A stretch of 64,000 nucleotides of DNA from Acetobacter musti (GCF_011516835.1 NZ_WOTB01000007.1:62001-126000), one strand, 5' to 3'. Shown: positions 1-10,086, numbered from the stretch's first letter. The notes: generated by a model from the letters alone, not told the origin. Numbers and translations are program-made.

Positions 1-73
1 CGCGGTTCTGCGACACTTCTGATGCGGCGAGCCCGGAAACAGGGATGCCGGACCGGGTCTGAAAGACAAAATA

Positions 74-1003
74 ATGAGCGAAGCGATCCTCATTCCGGAT
101 GAGCGGCTTGCGGCACTGCCATCTCTCGTCGCCGCGTCCTGGACGCGCTGCGCCACGGTTTACCGGCTTGATCCGGCTGTGCGGGCGTCGCCTGAGCTGC
201 TCTGTCGCGCTGAACTGCGGCAGGCCTGCGGCCGCATGGGGCCTCTGATGAAAATCGCTGAGCCGGAGCTCGACCGGCTGCATGGAATCGTTTCCACGCT
301 CGACTACACCGTGCTGATGTCCGACGCGGAGGGCGTGGTTCTGGTGCATCGGGGCGATCAGCCGCAGGAGAAGGGACACCGCCGCTGGCATCTCTGGCCG
401 GGCGCGCGGTGGGCGGAGAGGGAAGCGGGCACGAATGGTATCGGCACCAGTCTGTTCGAAGGCCGGCCCGTCACGGTCCATATGGAACAGCACTGGCGGC
501 TTGATCTGCGCTATCTCGCCTGCTCCGCCGTACCGTTTTATGGCCCTGACGGGCGGGTGGCCGGTGCGCTTGACGCAAGTTCAACCCATCCGGACCCGGA
601 CGGGCGGATCGCCGTCATGATGGAAGCCGTGCTGATCGATGCCGCCCGGCGCATCGAGCGCCGGAGCTTTCTCGAAGCGTTCCGGCGTCAGACCGTTGTT
701 CTGTTAGGGGAAAGCAGCGAAGTGTCGCTGCCAATGGTCGCGCTCGACGAGGCACGTGTTGTTGTCGGCGCGACTTTTGCCGCGCGAACCCTGCTCGGAC
801 TGCATGAAAACAGTTCGGCCAGTGTCTGCTTCGATCTCGGAACCCGTGGCCGGGGTATTCCCGATTTTCATGAAGCGGAACGCACCGTTATAGAAGGAGC
901 GCTGGCGATGTCAGGCGGCAAGATTGCTCCCGCCGCCCGTCTGCTGGGGATCAGCCGGTCCACGCTGCACCGGAAAATCCGCGGGATGCAGGAGAAGACC
1001 TGA
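74..1003 (+). CDS. GAF-domain / Fis-type HTH transcriptional regulator
   Basis: Probable cytoplasmic DNA-binding regulator of 309 aa. Residues about 60-200 look like a GAF sensor domain: the stretch with WAEREAGTNGIGTSL is typical of the N-terminal sensor of AcoR-type activators. The last 40 residues form a Fis-type helix-turn-helix (GGKIAPAARLLGISRSTLHR). The AAA+ sigma-54-contacting domain that AcoR-like proteins carry between these parts is absent: no Walker A or GAFTGA motif is visible and the length leaves no room for it. It may therefore act as a repressor or a sigma-54-independent regulator, which is inference. The 73 bases upstream hold no recognisable gene. Its target is unknown; the neighbours downstream are convergent and unrelated. 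Confidence 0.8.
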   Translation: MSEAILIPDERLAALPSLVAASWTRCATVYRLDPAVRASPELLCRAELRQACGRMGPLMKIAEPELDRLHGIVSTLDYTVLMSDAEGVVLVHRGDQPQEKGHRRWHLWPGARWAEREAGTNGIGTSLFEGRPVTVHMEQHWRLDLRYLACSAVPFYGPDGRVAGALDASSTHPDPDGRIAVMMEAVLIDAARRIERRSFLEAFRRQTVVLLGESSEVSLPMVALDEARVVVGATFAARTLLGLHENSSASVCFDLGTRGRGIPDFHEAERTVIEGALAMSGGKIAPAARLLGISRSTLHRKIRGMQEKT

Positions 1004-1084
1004 AGCCATCGCCGGCAGACGACTCTCCGGCAGCTTTATCTGGCGGACCGGATCAGCTTCTCTTTCTGGTCCGTGGCTGCAGGA

Positions 1085-1474
1085 TCACCAGGAACCGTAA
1101 GGCGAATAAGCCGGGTAGGACGGATACGGTGTCGCAACCGGATAAGGCGCCGGAGCCGCGTAGACTGGCGGGGCATAGGCTACCGGCGGAGTCGCCGTGT
1201 TTGCAATCGCCGCGCCGGCGAGGGCGCCCAGCGCGACGCCGCCAAGAACGCCGCCGACAACGGCGCCCGGTCCCCAGCCGGGACCGCGATGCCACCGCGC
1301 GCCAGGAGGCGGGCCGCCCCAGTGTGGACCGCCCCAGCGCGGACCATGCCAGCCGGGGCCGCCTCGCCGCATGTCGTAACCATGAGCGCCCGCCGTCGCG
1401 GGCAGAACGGCAGTTCCGGCGAGGACGCCGGCAAGGGCCGGAATCATCATGAGTGAACGGAATGATTTGCGCAT
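1085..1474 (-). CDS. small secreted Gly/Pro/Trp-rich protein
   Basis: Protein of 129 aa that I do not recognise as a named family. It begins with a basic n-region and hydrophobic core followed by a likely signal peptidase site around ATAGA, so it should be exported. The mature part has a His/Arg/Gly/Trp-rich segment (WHGPRWGGPHWGGPPPG), then a glycine-zipper-like hydrophobic stretch (VVGGVLGGVALGALAGAAIA), then a Pro/Ala/Tyr-rich tail ending in W. Glycine-zipper segments usually insert in membranes. The composition resembles small envelope proteins common in acetic acid bacteria. Several alternative frames are open here because of high GC, but only this one has a signal peptide. Function unknown. 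Confidence 0.65.
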   Translation of the reverse strand: MRKSFRSLMMIPALAGVLAGTAVLPATAGAHGYDMRRGGPGWHGPRWGGPHWGGPPPGARWHRGPGWGPGAVVGGVLGGVALGALAGAAIANTATPPVAYAPPVYAAPAPYPVATPYPSYPAYSPYGSW

Positions 1475-1615
1475 GTCATCTCTCCCTGACCGGACAGGCT
1501 CCTTGGAGCGTCCCGGTCCAGAAGATCATCTGGCACCCGATTCGTGGCGAATTGCGGGCACGAAACGCCACAAACCGTCACAAAGCGGTCCGGAGTCCTG
1601 CCTCCGGGCCGGCCG

Positions 1616-2089
1616 TCAGAGTTCCGCTGCGGCTTTCTCAACCAGGGCCACGTGCTCGGCCGGTTTCACGTTACGCCAGATCGCTTTGATGCGTCCGTCC
1701 GCGCCGATCAGGAACGAACTGCGTTCCATGCCGAAATACGTGCGTCCGTACATGGATTTCTCAACCCAGGTGCCATACTGGTCGGCAAGCTCATGCTCCG
1801 GATCGCTGGCGAGCGGAAATTCCAGCCCGTATTTGTCGGCGAATTTGTCGATCTTCGGCACCGGATCGGGGCTTACGCCGATCACCGTCAGGTGCAGCTT
1901 TCCCAGAGCGGGCAGAGCTTCCTGAATGCCACAGGCCTGCGTCGTGCAGCCAGGCGTATCCGCCTTCGGATAAAAATACAGCAGGTAAGGTTTGCCCGCG
2001 AGATCCGCACTCGACACGGTTCTGCCCCGGCTTGCCTGCAGGGTGAAATCAGGGGCCTTATCGCCCACGGTAACAGGTTCGTTGCTCAT
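1616..2089 (-). CDS. bcp: thioredoxin-dependent thiol peroxidase (peroxiredoxin Bcp/PrxQ)
   Basis: Cytoplasmic peroxiredoxin that reduces hydrogen peroxide and organic hydroperoxides with thioredoxin as electron donor. The protein shows the family start (GDKAPDFTLQ), the peroxidatic motif YPKADTPGCTTQACG, with the peroxidatic Cys and the resolving Cys five residues later as in the atypical 2-Cys PrxQ group, and the conserved region before the C terminus (GRIKAIWRNVKPAEHV). The frame is open to 2131, but the start is placed at MSNEPV because the family begins just before GDKAPDF; this gives 157 aa, the usual size. It stands alone between glnE and the small secreted protein, all on the minus strand. 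Confidence 0.93.
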   Translation of the reverse strand: MSNEPVTVGDKAPDFTLQASRGRTVSSADLAGKPYLLYFYPKADTPGCTTQACGIQEALPALGKLHLTVIGVSPDPVPKIDKFADKYGLEFPLASDPEHELADQYGTWVEKSMYGRTYFGMERSSFLIGADGRIKAIWRNVKPAEHVALVEKAAAEL

Positions 2090-2171
2090 GGCGTGAAGCC
2101 TGCCCGAGAGCGGTGCCACACGCAACGGCAATGCTTCGCCATACCGGAATTATGATGATCGTTCCTCTGCC

Positions 2172-5100
2172 TCACCCCTCTGTCTCCCCAGGTCCGGTGA
2201 CCGGTCCGATCAGACGGGTGAAAATATCCCGCACGGTCAGGGCGAGGCTTTCCACCCGCGCCGTCAGTTCAGGAGGGCCGGAAACGGCCATGTTCCGGCA
2301 CAGCAGTTCAAGCGTGGCGGGTGGAAGGTCGCGCATCGGGTCGGAGGGAAGGGAGGGACCCCAGAGCAGGCGCAGGAGACTCTGGAGACTGCGCCATGTC
2401 TCGTCCGCGTCGATCAGTATCCGCGCGTCTTCCCGGGACAGAACGCCGGCGCGGGAGAGGAGACGGAACGCGCGTGGGGTACACGGGGAACGGGCTGCCG
2501 CCGATCCGGCGACCAGTTGCAGCGCCTGGGCGATGAATTCCACTTCCATCAGGCCGCCTGCCCGACGTTTTATGTCCCACGGGCCGGACGGTGGCAGATC
2601 CCGTGCGAGACGGGACCGCATCGCTGCCGCCGCGGCCCGGATTTCATTCGCTGGCTGTGCAGCGGCTGTCCCGGTCAGGGCCTCATCGAGGTCATTGCGA
2701 AGTGTTGTCTTCAGGTTCTGTTTTGTGCCTGGTTCGCCGGCAGTCGCGACGATCCGCGCCCGTGTCAGCGCCATTCGCTCCCATGTCCAGGATGACCCGG
2801 CATGATACTGACGGAAAGCGGCGCGGGAGACGGCAACGGGTCCGGCCGCTCCGGACGGACGCAGCCGCATATCGACCTCATAAAGCGGTCCCTCGGCATC
2901 CGGGGCCGTCAGCGCCGCGATAAAGCTGTTGGCAAGACGAAGATAATATTGCGAGACCGACAGTTCACGGAAAGCCTGTCTCTCCATGTCCCTGAGTGGC
3001 GAACTGTGAGAGATGTCTTCCGGGTGATCGAAGATCAGCATCAGATCAAGATCGGAGCCGGTCATCATCTCGCGTGAGCCCGCCTTGCCGAGGGCCATCA
3101 CGCTGATTCCTCCGCCCTCGACCCGGCCGTGACGGAGGCGATGGGCGCGAAACACCGCATCCAGAAGCGCGGTCATGACCGTGTCGGCAACCGCCGTTCT
3201 GGCGTGGGCCGCATCGTCTTCGCCGAGCCGCCCTTCCAGCCGGGCGACGGAGAGTCTGAACTCCTCGGCGCGGACGACGGGCCGAAGACGTGTGACCAGA
3301 ATTTCGAGATCCGGTTTTTCGGCTGAAAGCAGCCGGATCTGCCCGGTCGCGGTGGTCAGCGCCGTGTCCTCGCCGTGCTGCGGTTCGAGCAGACCTTCCA
3401 GCGCGGACGGGGTATCGGCGAGATGATCCGCCAGAAACGGCGACGCATCGAAAATGGCGACGATCCGTGTGATCAGTATCGGATTGCGTTCCAGCAGGGA
3501 CAGCAGCTGCACCCCGGCCCGCTGCCGGGACAGCAGTGTATCGAAGTGACGCACACATCCCAGCGGATCACGTCCGGCAATGAAGCTGCTCAGCAATGCT
3601 GGCAGCAACCCCCGCAGCAGAGCATGCGCCCGCCCGGACCGGAGCGCCCGCCGGGTGTTGCCCGCCCAGTGCGACATAATGCCTGCCGCCGCGTCGCAGT
3701 CCGCTTCCGGAAAGCCTGCCGCACCGAGGCGCGCCGGGAGATCGTCGGCCGTCAGGTCGAAATCCAGCTCTTCTCCCGCGCCCTCGTGAACCGGCGTCGT
3801 GAAATGCCGCTCGAAAATCCGTCGCGCCGCCCGCATCTGAGGCAGAAGATCCAGCGCCAGGTCGCCACCGCTCGCATAGCCGAGGAACACGGCCAGCGCC
3901 CCGAAAGTGGCCTCGGTTTCCGGCAGCCGATGTGTCTGCTGATCGGCCCGCATCTGCACCCGATGCTCGATCTCACGCAGCAGCCGGTAGGCCCTGGCCA
4001 GCGTTTCGGCTTCCTCGCGTGGCATATGCCCGGATCGTGTGAGGGTTCGCAGGGCTCCCAGCGTCGTCCGGTCGCGCAGATTCGGTGTCCGTCCGCCCCA
4101 GACCAGCTGCATGGCCTGCGCGACGAATTCGATCTCGCGGATACCGCCTTCGCCGAGTTTGATGTTGTGTCCGAGCAGCCATTTTATACTGGCCCCGGCG
4201 TCGGTCAGGCAGGAGTCCGGCAGTGTTGCAAGTCCGGTGCGGCCGGGTTTGCGGTGCAGGTCGATCTTCGCCTTCATGTCATGAATGTCGTCGATCAGGG
4301 CGAAGTCGAGATTGCGTCGCCATACGAACGGATGAATGGCGCGGAGAAAGTCACGACCGAGTGTGATGTTGCCCGCGACTGGCCGGGCCTTGGTCATCGC
4401 CGCGCGTTCCCATGTCTGGCCCAGGCTTTCATAATAGGAAATGGCGGCTGGCATCGATACGGCCAGCGGCGTGGCGGACGGGTCCGGACGCAGGCGGAGA
4501 TCGGTGCGGAAGACGTAGCCATTCGCATCCCGCGCTTCCATGAGCCGGACAAGATCGCTAGTCATGCGGATGAAAACCTGCCGCGCGGAATCCGGATCCG
4601 TATGCAGACCGGCGTCGAACAGCGCCATGAGATCGATGTCCGAGGAGAAGTTCAGTTCCCGCGCGCCAAGCTTCCCCATTGCCAGTATCACGTAACCACT
4701 GCCGGCTGCGGGACGTGCCGGGTCCCTCAGCGAAAGGCGCCCGGCATCATGGGCTGCACGCAGCAGATGCCTGACAGCGATATCGAGCGCCGTATCCGCC
4801 AGCCGGCTCAGCGTCTGTGTGACCGATTCGAGTGGCCAGAATTTTCCTGTATCCGCCAGTGCGCTTGCGAGCGCCACGCGGCCTTTCGCCTGCCGCAGAG
4901 CGGCCGCGACCGTTTCCCGGTCGCATGTCACCGGCAGGCCGGCAATTCCGGCCAGGGCCATGTCGGTGAAATCGTCCGGCCCTTCCGCAAGCAGCCGGGC
5001 GAAATCATGCGGCGCGCGGAGAATGAGATCCGACAGATAAGGGCTGTTTCCGCCCACGCAGCGCAGCAGGGCCGGGACGCCTTCTTCGGTCAGCAGAGTG

Positions 5101-5378
5101 GAGTCAGGAAATTCCTCCTGCCAGAGCGTCGTCAGATCTTCGTGAAAACGGCGGGCGGCCTCCGGATCGGCCGCTTCCGGCCAGTCCGCCTCGGGCCAGC
5201 AGGGGTGGCGCCGCATCCGCCAGCCCGTGCCGGAGCGCGGTGCGGAATGCGGATCATGACTGCCGTCAGTGTCACAGGCGGGTGGGGTGGCGCCATATTT
5301 CCGGCGCATTGCGCCGGTTTTTACGGAAGAGCCAGCGGGAACCAGAGAGGTCGGACGAGAGTTTTTGTGCCGGGACAT
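2172..5378 (-). CDS. glnE: bifunctional glutamine synthetase adenylyltransferase/adenylyl-removing enzyme
   Basis: GlnE adds AMP to glutamine synthetase and removes it in response to PII, tuning ammonia assimilation in the cytoplasm. Both catalytic halves are visible: the N-terminal nucleotidyltransferase motif GKLGARELNFSSDIDL near residues 235-250, and the C-terminal one GKAGSREMMTGSDLDL near 765-780. Each half is followed by its helical region (EIEFVAQAMQLVWG; MEVEFIAQALQLVAG). The 1068-aa frame is somewhat long for the family. The first about 54 residues are low-complexity and lack a good ribosome site, so the true start may be Met24 (5309) or Met55 (5216), which would also leave room for promoters before the divergent AsmA-like gene. 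Confidence 0.95.
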   Translation of the reverse strand: MSRHKNSRPTSLVPAGSSVKTGAMRRKYGATPPACDTDGSHDPHSAPRSGTGWRMRRHPCWPEADWPEAADPEAARRFHEDLTTLWQEEFPDSTLLTEEGVPALLRCVGGNSPYLSDLILRAPHDFARLLAEGPDDFTDMALAGIAGLPVTCDRETVAAALRQAKGRVALASALADTGKFWPLESVTQTLSRLADTALDIAVRHLLRAAHDAGRLSLRDPARPAAGSGYVILAMGKLGARELNFSSDIDLMALFDAGLHTDPDSARQVFIRMTSDLVRLMEARDANGYVFRTDLRLRPDPSATPLAVSMPAAISYYESLGQTWERAAMTKARPVAGNITLGRDFLRAIHPFVWRRNLDFALIDDIHDMKAKIDLHRKPGRTGLATLPDSCLTDAGASIKWLLGHNIKLGEGGIREIEFVAQAMQLVWGGRTPNLRDRTTLGALRTLTRSGHMPREEAETLARAYRLLREIEHRVQMRADQQTHRLPETEATFGALAVFLGYASGGDLALDLLPQMRAARRIFERHFTTPVHEGAGEELDFDLTADDLPARLGAAGFPEADCDAAAGIMSHWAGNTRRALRSGRAHALLRGLLPALLSSFIAGRDPLGCVRHFDTLLSRQRAGVQLLSLLERNPILITRIVAIFDASPFLADHLADTPSALEGLLEPQHGEDTALTTATGQIRLLSAEKPDLEILVTRLRPVVRAEEFRLSVARLEGRLGEDDAAHARTAVADTVMTALLDAVFRAHRLRHGRVEGGGISVMALGKAGSREMMTGSDLDLMLIFDHPEDISHSSPLRDMERQAFRELSVSQYYLRLANSFIAALTAPDAEGPLYEVDMRLRPSGAAGPVAVSRAAFRQYHAGSSWTWERMALTRARIVATAGEPGTKQNLKTTLRNDLDEALTGTAAAQPANEIRAAAAAMRSRLARDLPPSGPWDIKRRAGGLMEVEFIAQALQLVAGSAAARSPCTPRAFRLLSRAGVLSREDARILIDADETWRSLQSLLRLLWGPSLPSDPMRDLPPATLELLCRNMAVSGPPELTARVESLALTVRDIFTRLIGPVTGPGETEG

Positions 5379-5416
5379 GAGCTTTACGGAATAAGGGGCC
5401 GGAAAGGGATGCGGCG

Positions 5417-8400
5417 ATGAGCGATCCCGGTCAAGCCGGTCCTGATGTCCCGCAGATATCCGGCTCTTCCGTTTTGCCGAAAAGGCGAAGGGTGAAACGT
5501 CTCGTCGTGGCCGGCATGGCGGCGGTCGGTGTTGTCGCCGGTCTCCCGCTGCTTGCCGGTTTCCTGCTGCTGGTCGCGATGATGTTCGGGCCGGTCGATA
5601 TGACGTCCGTTCTGCGCCCGTTTCTGCCTCTGGCGGTCATTGCCGGTGCAAAAGGCGATCCGCCGCGTGGCCGGCTGGATGTCGCTCACGCCCGGTTGCG
5701 CTGGACGGGTTTGCGCGACGGCTTCGGCTCGCCGGTTCTGCTTGAGGTCGATGACGCCCGTATTCTCGATTCCACCGGGCGGACGGTGGATCAGATCGAA
5801 TCGGGCGCCATTGCTCTCGATGCGTTTCCGCTGTTTCACGGGGCGCTCGCCGTCAGTGATCTGCGGGTCCGTGGTGCCCGTCTGCGTCTCCGGCGCGACG
5901 CGGCGGGGCAGGTGGATCTCGATCTGCCCGGTCGTCCGTCCCCGGCAAAAGGTGGCCTTGCGATCGATCCGTCGAAGCTTCGACGTCTGCTGCTGGGCGG
6001 GACCCATATTGTCATGGCTGATGACGCGCTGCACGCGGTCTGGACGATCGATCCGCTGGAAGCTGCCCTTACGCCGGTCTCTGTGAGGCATCGCCGGGGT
6101 CTGTCGGGAACACTGGCTGTCGGTGTAACCGCCCTGTCTGAGCAGTCCGGTGGTGCTCAGCCCTTTCACGCGAAACTCTCCGCCAGTGGCGCTCTGTCGC
6201 AGGACGGCGCCCTGATCTGGCATCTCGTGCTCGATCCTGTGACGCCTTCTACTCTGTCGCCCGTTCTGTCCGGGCCGGAAGCGGTGCGCGCGGCTGTGGG
6301 TGTGGATGCCACGGTAACGTTCCGGGCCGGACATGTCGGCAGGATCATGATGCCCGCGGATGTCGCCGCCAGGGTGACACTGGGGCAGGGGCAGATCGAG
6401 GCCGCGGGCTCGTCGCTGTTCACGGATCATGGCGCAGCCACGCTGCATCTGGTTCTCGATGAAAAGCAGGCACGCGCCTGGCCAGGCCATCTTACTGTCG
6501 ATAACGTCAGTGTCCGTCTCAGCGAGCCTCCCGGAGATACCACTCCGCCGGTTCCGGATGCCGTGCCACCGTCATCTTCCGCAGGGACTATGACACCGGC
6601 TGCCTCCTCTCCCGCCCCGTTTCCCACCCCGTTGCCGCCGCCTGAACTGACCGCGCATGGCCGGTTTGACTGGCCGGATCTCGGAGCGCCGCAAAAACTG
6701 ACCGGCACGGTCAGCGCGGCTCTGTCGGCTGTGCCTTTCACGAAGCTGGGCGATTACTGGCCGGCCCTGGCAGCGAAAGGCGCCCGGCTCTGGACCACAC
6801 GGAACATCACCGCAGGCACCGTGGAAAATCTGCATGTGGCCCTTGGCCTCGGTCCCGACCGGACGGGAAACGGTACGGATGTCACCAGTGTCTCGGGTGG
6901 TCTGGACGGGAGCGGCATGGAGCTGCACTGGCTCCGTCCGATCATTCCGATGGAGGGTGTTGATGCCCATCTCGAATTTGTCGATCCGCGCACGATCAGC
7001 ATCGCATTCCGCAACGGATATCAGCCGACAGTCCGCACAGGTCATAACGTCGGCGCGGATGGCACCGGAAGGCTGCTCCTGAAGCCGGGCAGCATGATCA
7101 TCAGCGATCTGGACAAGAAGGATCAGACCGGCACCATCCATGTCGAACTCAGCGGCGATCTCAGGGATCAGCTTGCTCTGCTCGCCGAACCGAGACTGCA
7201 TATTCTCTCCCGCCATCCGGTTCCGTTCACCCATCCGCGTGGTGACGCCGTGATTGCGTTTACGCTGCAGCTGCCTCTGCGCGCACGCGTCGGTACCGGC
7301 GACATGACGCTCGACGGTCATGCGCATCTGACACATGTTCATCTTGGTGACGTTGCCCTTGGCCGCGCCGTCGATGACGGCACGCTGGACACGAATGTGA
7401 CGATGCATGGCATGGATCTCGCCGGGCACGTCCTGTTCAGCCATATTCCGGCGGACGTTCATGCTGAAACGACTTTCGACAGTGTGCCCGCGGGCGGCAC
7501 CATCGATCATGTTGTCGCGCATCTGCATCTGACGCCCGATAACGTCGAGGCGGCAGGCATTCCTGTGGCCAGCTATTTCTATAATCGTGCGGAGCTGGCG
7601 GTAAATTACACGATGATCAGGGACCGGCCCGATACGGTCGCGCTCGATCTCGACATGGCCAGAGCCGGTATCCATCTGCCTGTCTGGAGCAAGCCGCCAT
7701 CCGTCGCCGCCACGGCCCACGCGCTCCTGTATATCGACAGTGGCAGGCTGCAGTCCGCCGAGGAAATCAGGGCGTCCGGTCCGGACCTCAGGCTCAACGG
7801 CGAGGCCAGATTCCGTCCGGGGGTTCCTCCGGAGCTTCTGCTGCCGGATTTCCGCGTCGGTCGTTCGTCCGGTTCGGCAAGGCTGACGATACCGCTCAGT
7901 GCCAGAGGCCCGATCGCCGTCAGTGTGCGGGCGTCGACGCTTGACCTCACTCCGCTGGTTCAGGGTGCGCCGAAAGAAGCCGGACCGGCTCCGACGACGA
8001 TTCATGTGCCTGAAGCGGCCAGCGGCCGGCTGAAGGGACCGCCCGGACGTCCATGGCTGATCGATATGACGGCTGATACGCTGTGGTACAGTAAAACCGG
8101 GGCTCTTGGCGGTGTGAAAGCCTATCTCGATCATAACGGTGTGCGTCTTGAGCGGATGCGTTTCTCGATGACCACGCCGGCGCCGGCCAGCGCCACGATC
8201 GAGCCGGTCGGGAGCATCCGGCGTCTGACGGCCGACATACCTGATTTCGGCATGCTGATGAACCGGTTCAATGTGACGGATATGGTGAGCGGAGGGCATG
8301 CCCGTGTCGAGGGTCGCTTCGATGACACCCGTGTCAATGCGCCGTTCCGGGGCCGGGTCGATGTTTCCCCCTTTGTTATCACAAAGGCTCCCGAGGCGCT

Positions 8401-8794
8401 TCAGGTCGCCCGGAACATGTCGATTTATGGCTGGCTGAACACGAAAAACGAAACTCAGTTCGAGGTGCGGCGCTTCGAAATGCCGGTCTGGTTTGCCGAT
8501 GGTGTGCTGCATATCCGTGATGGCCGGGCAGGCAACGGCGCTCTGGGGGCGACTCTGGAAGGGCCGGTCAATCTTGATGCGGGCACGCTCGATCTGTCCG
8601 GCACCATCGTGCCGGCTTTTGCTGTCAACGCCCTGCCCGGAGGACTGCCGGCCATCGGACATCTCTTTGCACCCGAAAAAGGCGGTGGGTTTCTCGCGGT
8701 GAAGTTCGGGCTTACCGGCAAGCTGGATGATCCCACGTTTTCCGTCAGTCCCTTCTCGATCTTCCTGCCTGGTGTGCTCCGCAAGGTCTTCTGA
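5417..8794 (+). CDS. AsmA-like / DUF3971 envelope protein (YhdP-like)
   Basis: Very large protein of 1125 aa with one N-terminal transmembrane helix (about residues 33-58) and a long extracytoplasmic part, the layout of AsmA/YhdP/TamB-type bridging proteins. These are thought to carry phospholipids between inner and outer membrane. The middle shows the beta-rich DUF3971 type of sequence, and the C terminus (about 940-1110) the AsmA-like C-terminal pattern, with ITKAPEALQVARNMSIYGWL and the ending FAPEKGGGFLAVKFGLTG. A Pro/Ser-rich linker sits near 370-410. The gene starts 38 bp from glnE on the opposite strand and ends before the CobW gene. Assignment to YhdP specifically, rather than another AsmA-like family, is tentative. 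Confidence 0.85.
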   Translation: MSDPGQAGPDVPQISGSSVLPKRRRVKRLVVAGMAAVGVVAGLPLLAGFLLLVAMMFGPVDMTSVLRPFLPLAVIAGAKGDPPRGRLDVAHARLRWTGLRDGFGSPVLLEVDDARILDSTGRTVDQIESGAIALDAFPLFHGALAVSDLRVRGARLRLRRDAAGQVDLDLPGRPSPAKGGLAIDPSKLRRLLLGGTHIVMADDALHAVWTIDPLEAALTPVSVRHRRGLSGTLAVGVTALSEQSGGAQPFHAKLSASGALSQDGALIWHLVLDPVTPSTLSPVLSGPEAVRAAVGVDATVTFRAGHVGRIMMPADVAARVTLGQGQIEAAGSSLFTDHGAATLHLVLDEKQARAWPGHLTVDNVSVRLSEPPGDTTPPVPDAVPPSSSAGTMTPAASSPAPFPTPLPPPELTAHGRFDWPDLGAPQKLTGTVSAALSAVPFTKLGDYWPALAAKGARLWTTRNITAGTVENLHVALGLGPDRTGNGTDVTSVSGGLDGSGMELHWLRPIIPMEGVDAHLEFVDPRTISIAFRNGYQPTVRTGHNVGADGTGRLLLKPGSMIISDLDKKDQTGTIHVELSGDLRDQLALLAEPRLHILSRHPVPFTHPRGDAVIAFTLQLPLRARVGTGDMTLDGHAHLTHVHLGDVALGRAVDDGTLDTNVTMHGMDLAGHVLFSHIPADVHAETTFDSVPAGGTIDHVVAHLHLTPDNVEAAGIPVASYFYNRAELAVNYTMIRDRPDTVALDLDMARAGIHLPVWSKPPSVAATAHALLYIDSGRLQSAEEIRASGPDLRLNGEARFRPGVPPELLLPDFRVGRSSGSARLTIPLSARGPIAVSVRASTLDLTPLVQGAPKEAGPAPTTIHVPEAASGRLKGPPGRPWLIDMTADTLWYSKTGALGGVKAYLDHNGVRLERMRFSMTTPAPASATIEPVGSIRRLTADIPDFGMLMNRFNVTDMVSGGHARVEGRFDDTRVNAPFRGRVDVSPFVITKAPEALQVARNMSIYGWLNTKNETQFEVRRFEMPVWFADGVLHIRDGRAGNGALGATLEGPVNLDAGTLDLSGTIVPAFAVNALPGGLPAIGHLFAPEKGGGFLAVKFGLTGKLDDPTFSVSPFSIFLPGVLRKVF

Positions 8795-8923
8795 ACCAGG
8801 GTCGCCTGGCTGGTCATCTTTGCCCTGGGGCGAGCGCGTGCCTATATGTGCCGTCGATCGTCAGGAACGCGGCGCGCCCGGCGCACCGGGGACCGCAGGA
8901 TACCGTCAGATAAGGAGAGAGCC

Positions 8924-9931
8924 ATGTCCGCGACACAGGATGCTTCGAGCGTCGCAAAACCCGGTTCCGATCCCGGCAGGCTGGTGCCGGTCACGGTTCT
9001 GACAGGCTTTCTCGGCGCCGGCAAAACGACCCTGCTGAACCATATTCTGACCGCCGCACACGGCAGGAAATATGCCGTCGTGATCAATGAATACGGCGAA
9101 CTCGGCGTGGATAATGACCTCGTGGTCGATGCCGATGAGGAAGTGTTCGAGATGAACAACGGCTGCATCTGCTGCACCGTGCGCGGCGATCTGATCCGCA
9201 TTCTCGGCAGCCTGATGAAACGCCGCACGAAATTCGACGGGATCATCGTGGAAACCACGGGCCTCGCGGACCCGGCTCCCGTCGCCCAGACGTTCTTCGT
9301 GGATGAGGATGTGCGCGGCAAAACCCGTCTGGATGCCGTTGTCACCGTCGTTGACGCCTTCAATGTCGTGCAGACCCTCGAAGAAAGCCCGGAAGCCGTT
9401 CATCAGGTCGCCTTTGCCGATGTCATCATCCTCAACAAGACCGACCTCGTCGATGAGGCGACACTTGCCGACATTGAAACCCGGCTGCGCCAGATCAACG
9501 CTTATGTCCGCATCCACCGGGCGCAGCGCGGCGATGTTCCGCTGACCGACGTGCTCGACCAGGGCGGCTTCGATCTTCAGCGCGCCCTGGCCTACGAGCC
9601 TGATTTCCTTGAAAACACTGAACACTCGCACGAGGAAGGCGTCTCCAGCGTTTCTTTCTCCGTTTCCGAGCCGCTGGATGAAGGCCGCTTCCACGCCTGG
9701 ATCAATGCGCTTCTTCAGGAGCAGGGCGCGGATATTCTGCGTTCCAAGGGGATTCTGAATTTCAAAGGCCGTGACGAACGTTTTGCGTTTCAGGCCGTCC
9801 ATATGATGGCCGATGGCGGTTATATCGGTCCGTGGAAAGACGGCGAAAAGCGGGAATCCCGTCTTGTTTTCATCGGAAAAAATCTCAATCGCCCGCGTCT
9901 GCGGCGTGGCTTCGAAAGCTGTCGCGCCTGA
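8924..9931 (+). CDS. CobW/ZNG1-family G3E GTPase (probable metallochaperone)
   Basis: G3E-family P-loop GTPase of 335 aa, thought to deliver a metal (zinc or cobalt) to client enzymes. Visible motifs are Walker A GFLGAGKTTLLNH, the metal-binding CxCC in NNGCICCTVRGDL, the switch-region ETTGLADPAP, and the guanine-recognition NKTDL. The C-terminal CobW_C domain is present (SVSFSVSEPLDEGRF onward). The frame is open from 8846, but the ATG at 8924 has a strong ribosome site (AAGGAGAG at 8912-8919), so it is chosen. It is followed by a WD40 gene in the same orientation, a pairing I recall near CobW genes in alphaproteobacteria. No clear Zur box was seen upstream. Confidence 0.92.
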   Translation: MSATQDASSVAKPGSDPGRLVPVTVLTGFLGAGKTTLLNHILTAAHGRKYAVVINEYGELGVDNDLVVDADEEVFEMNNGCICCTVRGDLIRILGSLMKRRTKFDGIIVETTGLADPAPVAQTFFVDEDVRGKTRLDAVVTVVDAFNVVQTLEESPEAVHQVAFADVIILNKTDLVDEATLADIETRLRQINAYVRIHRAQRGDVPLTDVLDQGGFDLQRALAYEPDFLENTEHSHEEGVSSVSFSVSEPLDEGRFHAWINALLQEQGADILRSKGILNFKGRDERFAFQAVHMMADGGYIGPWKDGEKRESRLVFIGKNLNRPRLRRGFESCRA

Positions 9932-10086
9932 CAGGTTTTCCATCCCGATCCGTCCGGAGCAACGGAAACATGTCAGCGGCTCTGTTTTCCGCAGCCTGAG
10001 CCGGGGGGAAACAGGGCGCGGAAATGCCGATCTGAAATACTGGCCTGCGTTATCGGGTCTGAACCACTGGAAAGAATGGAGCCGGA

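Noticed and set aside
3375-5420. 681-residue open frame antisense to glnE
   Set aside because: Shadow of a GC-rich gene; no domain motifs, and glnE on the other strand carries both catalytic motifs.
6572-8662. 696-residue open frame antisense to the AsmA-like gene
   Set aside because: Arg/His/Gln-rich shadow translation without recognisable structure.
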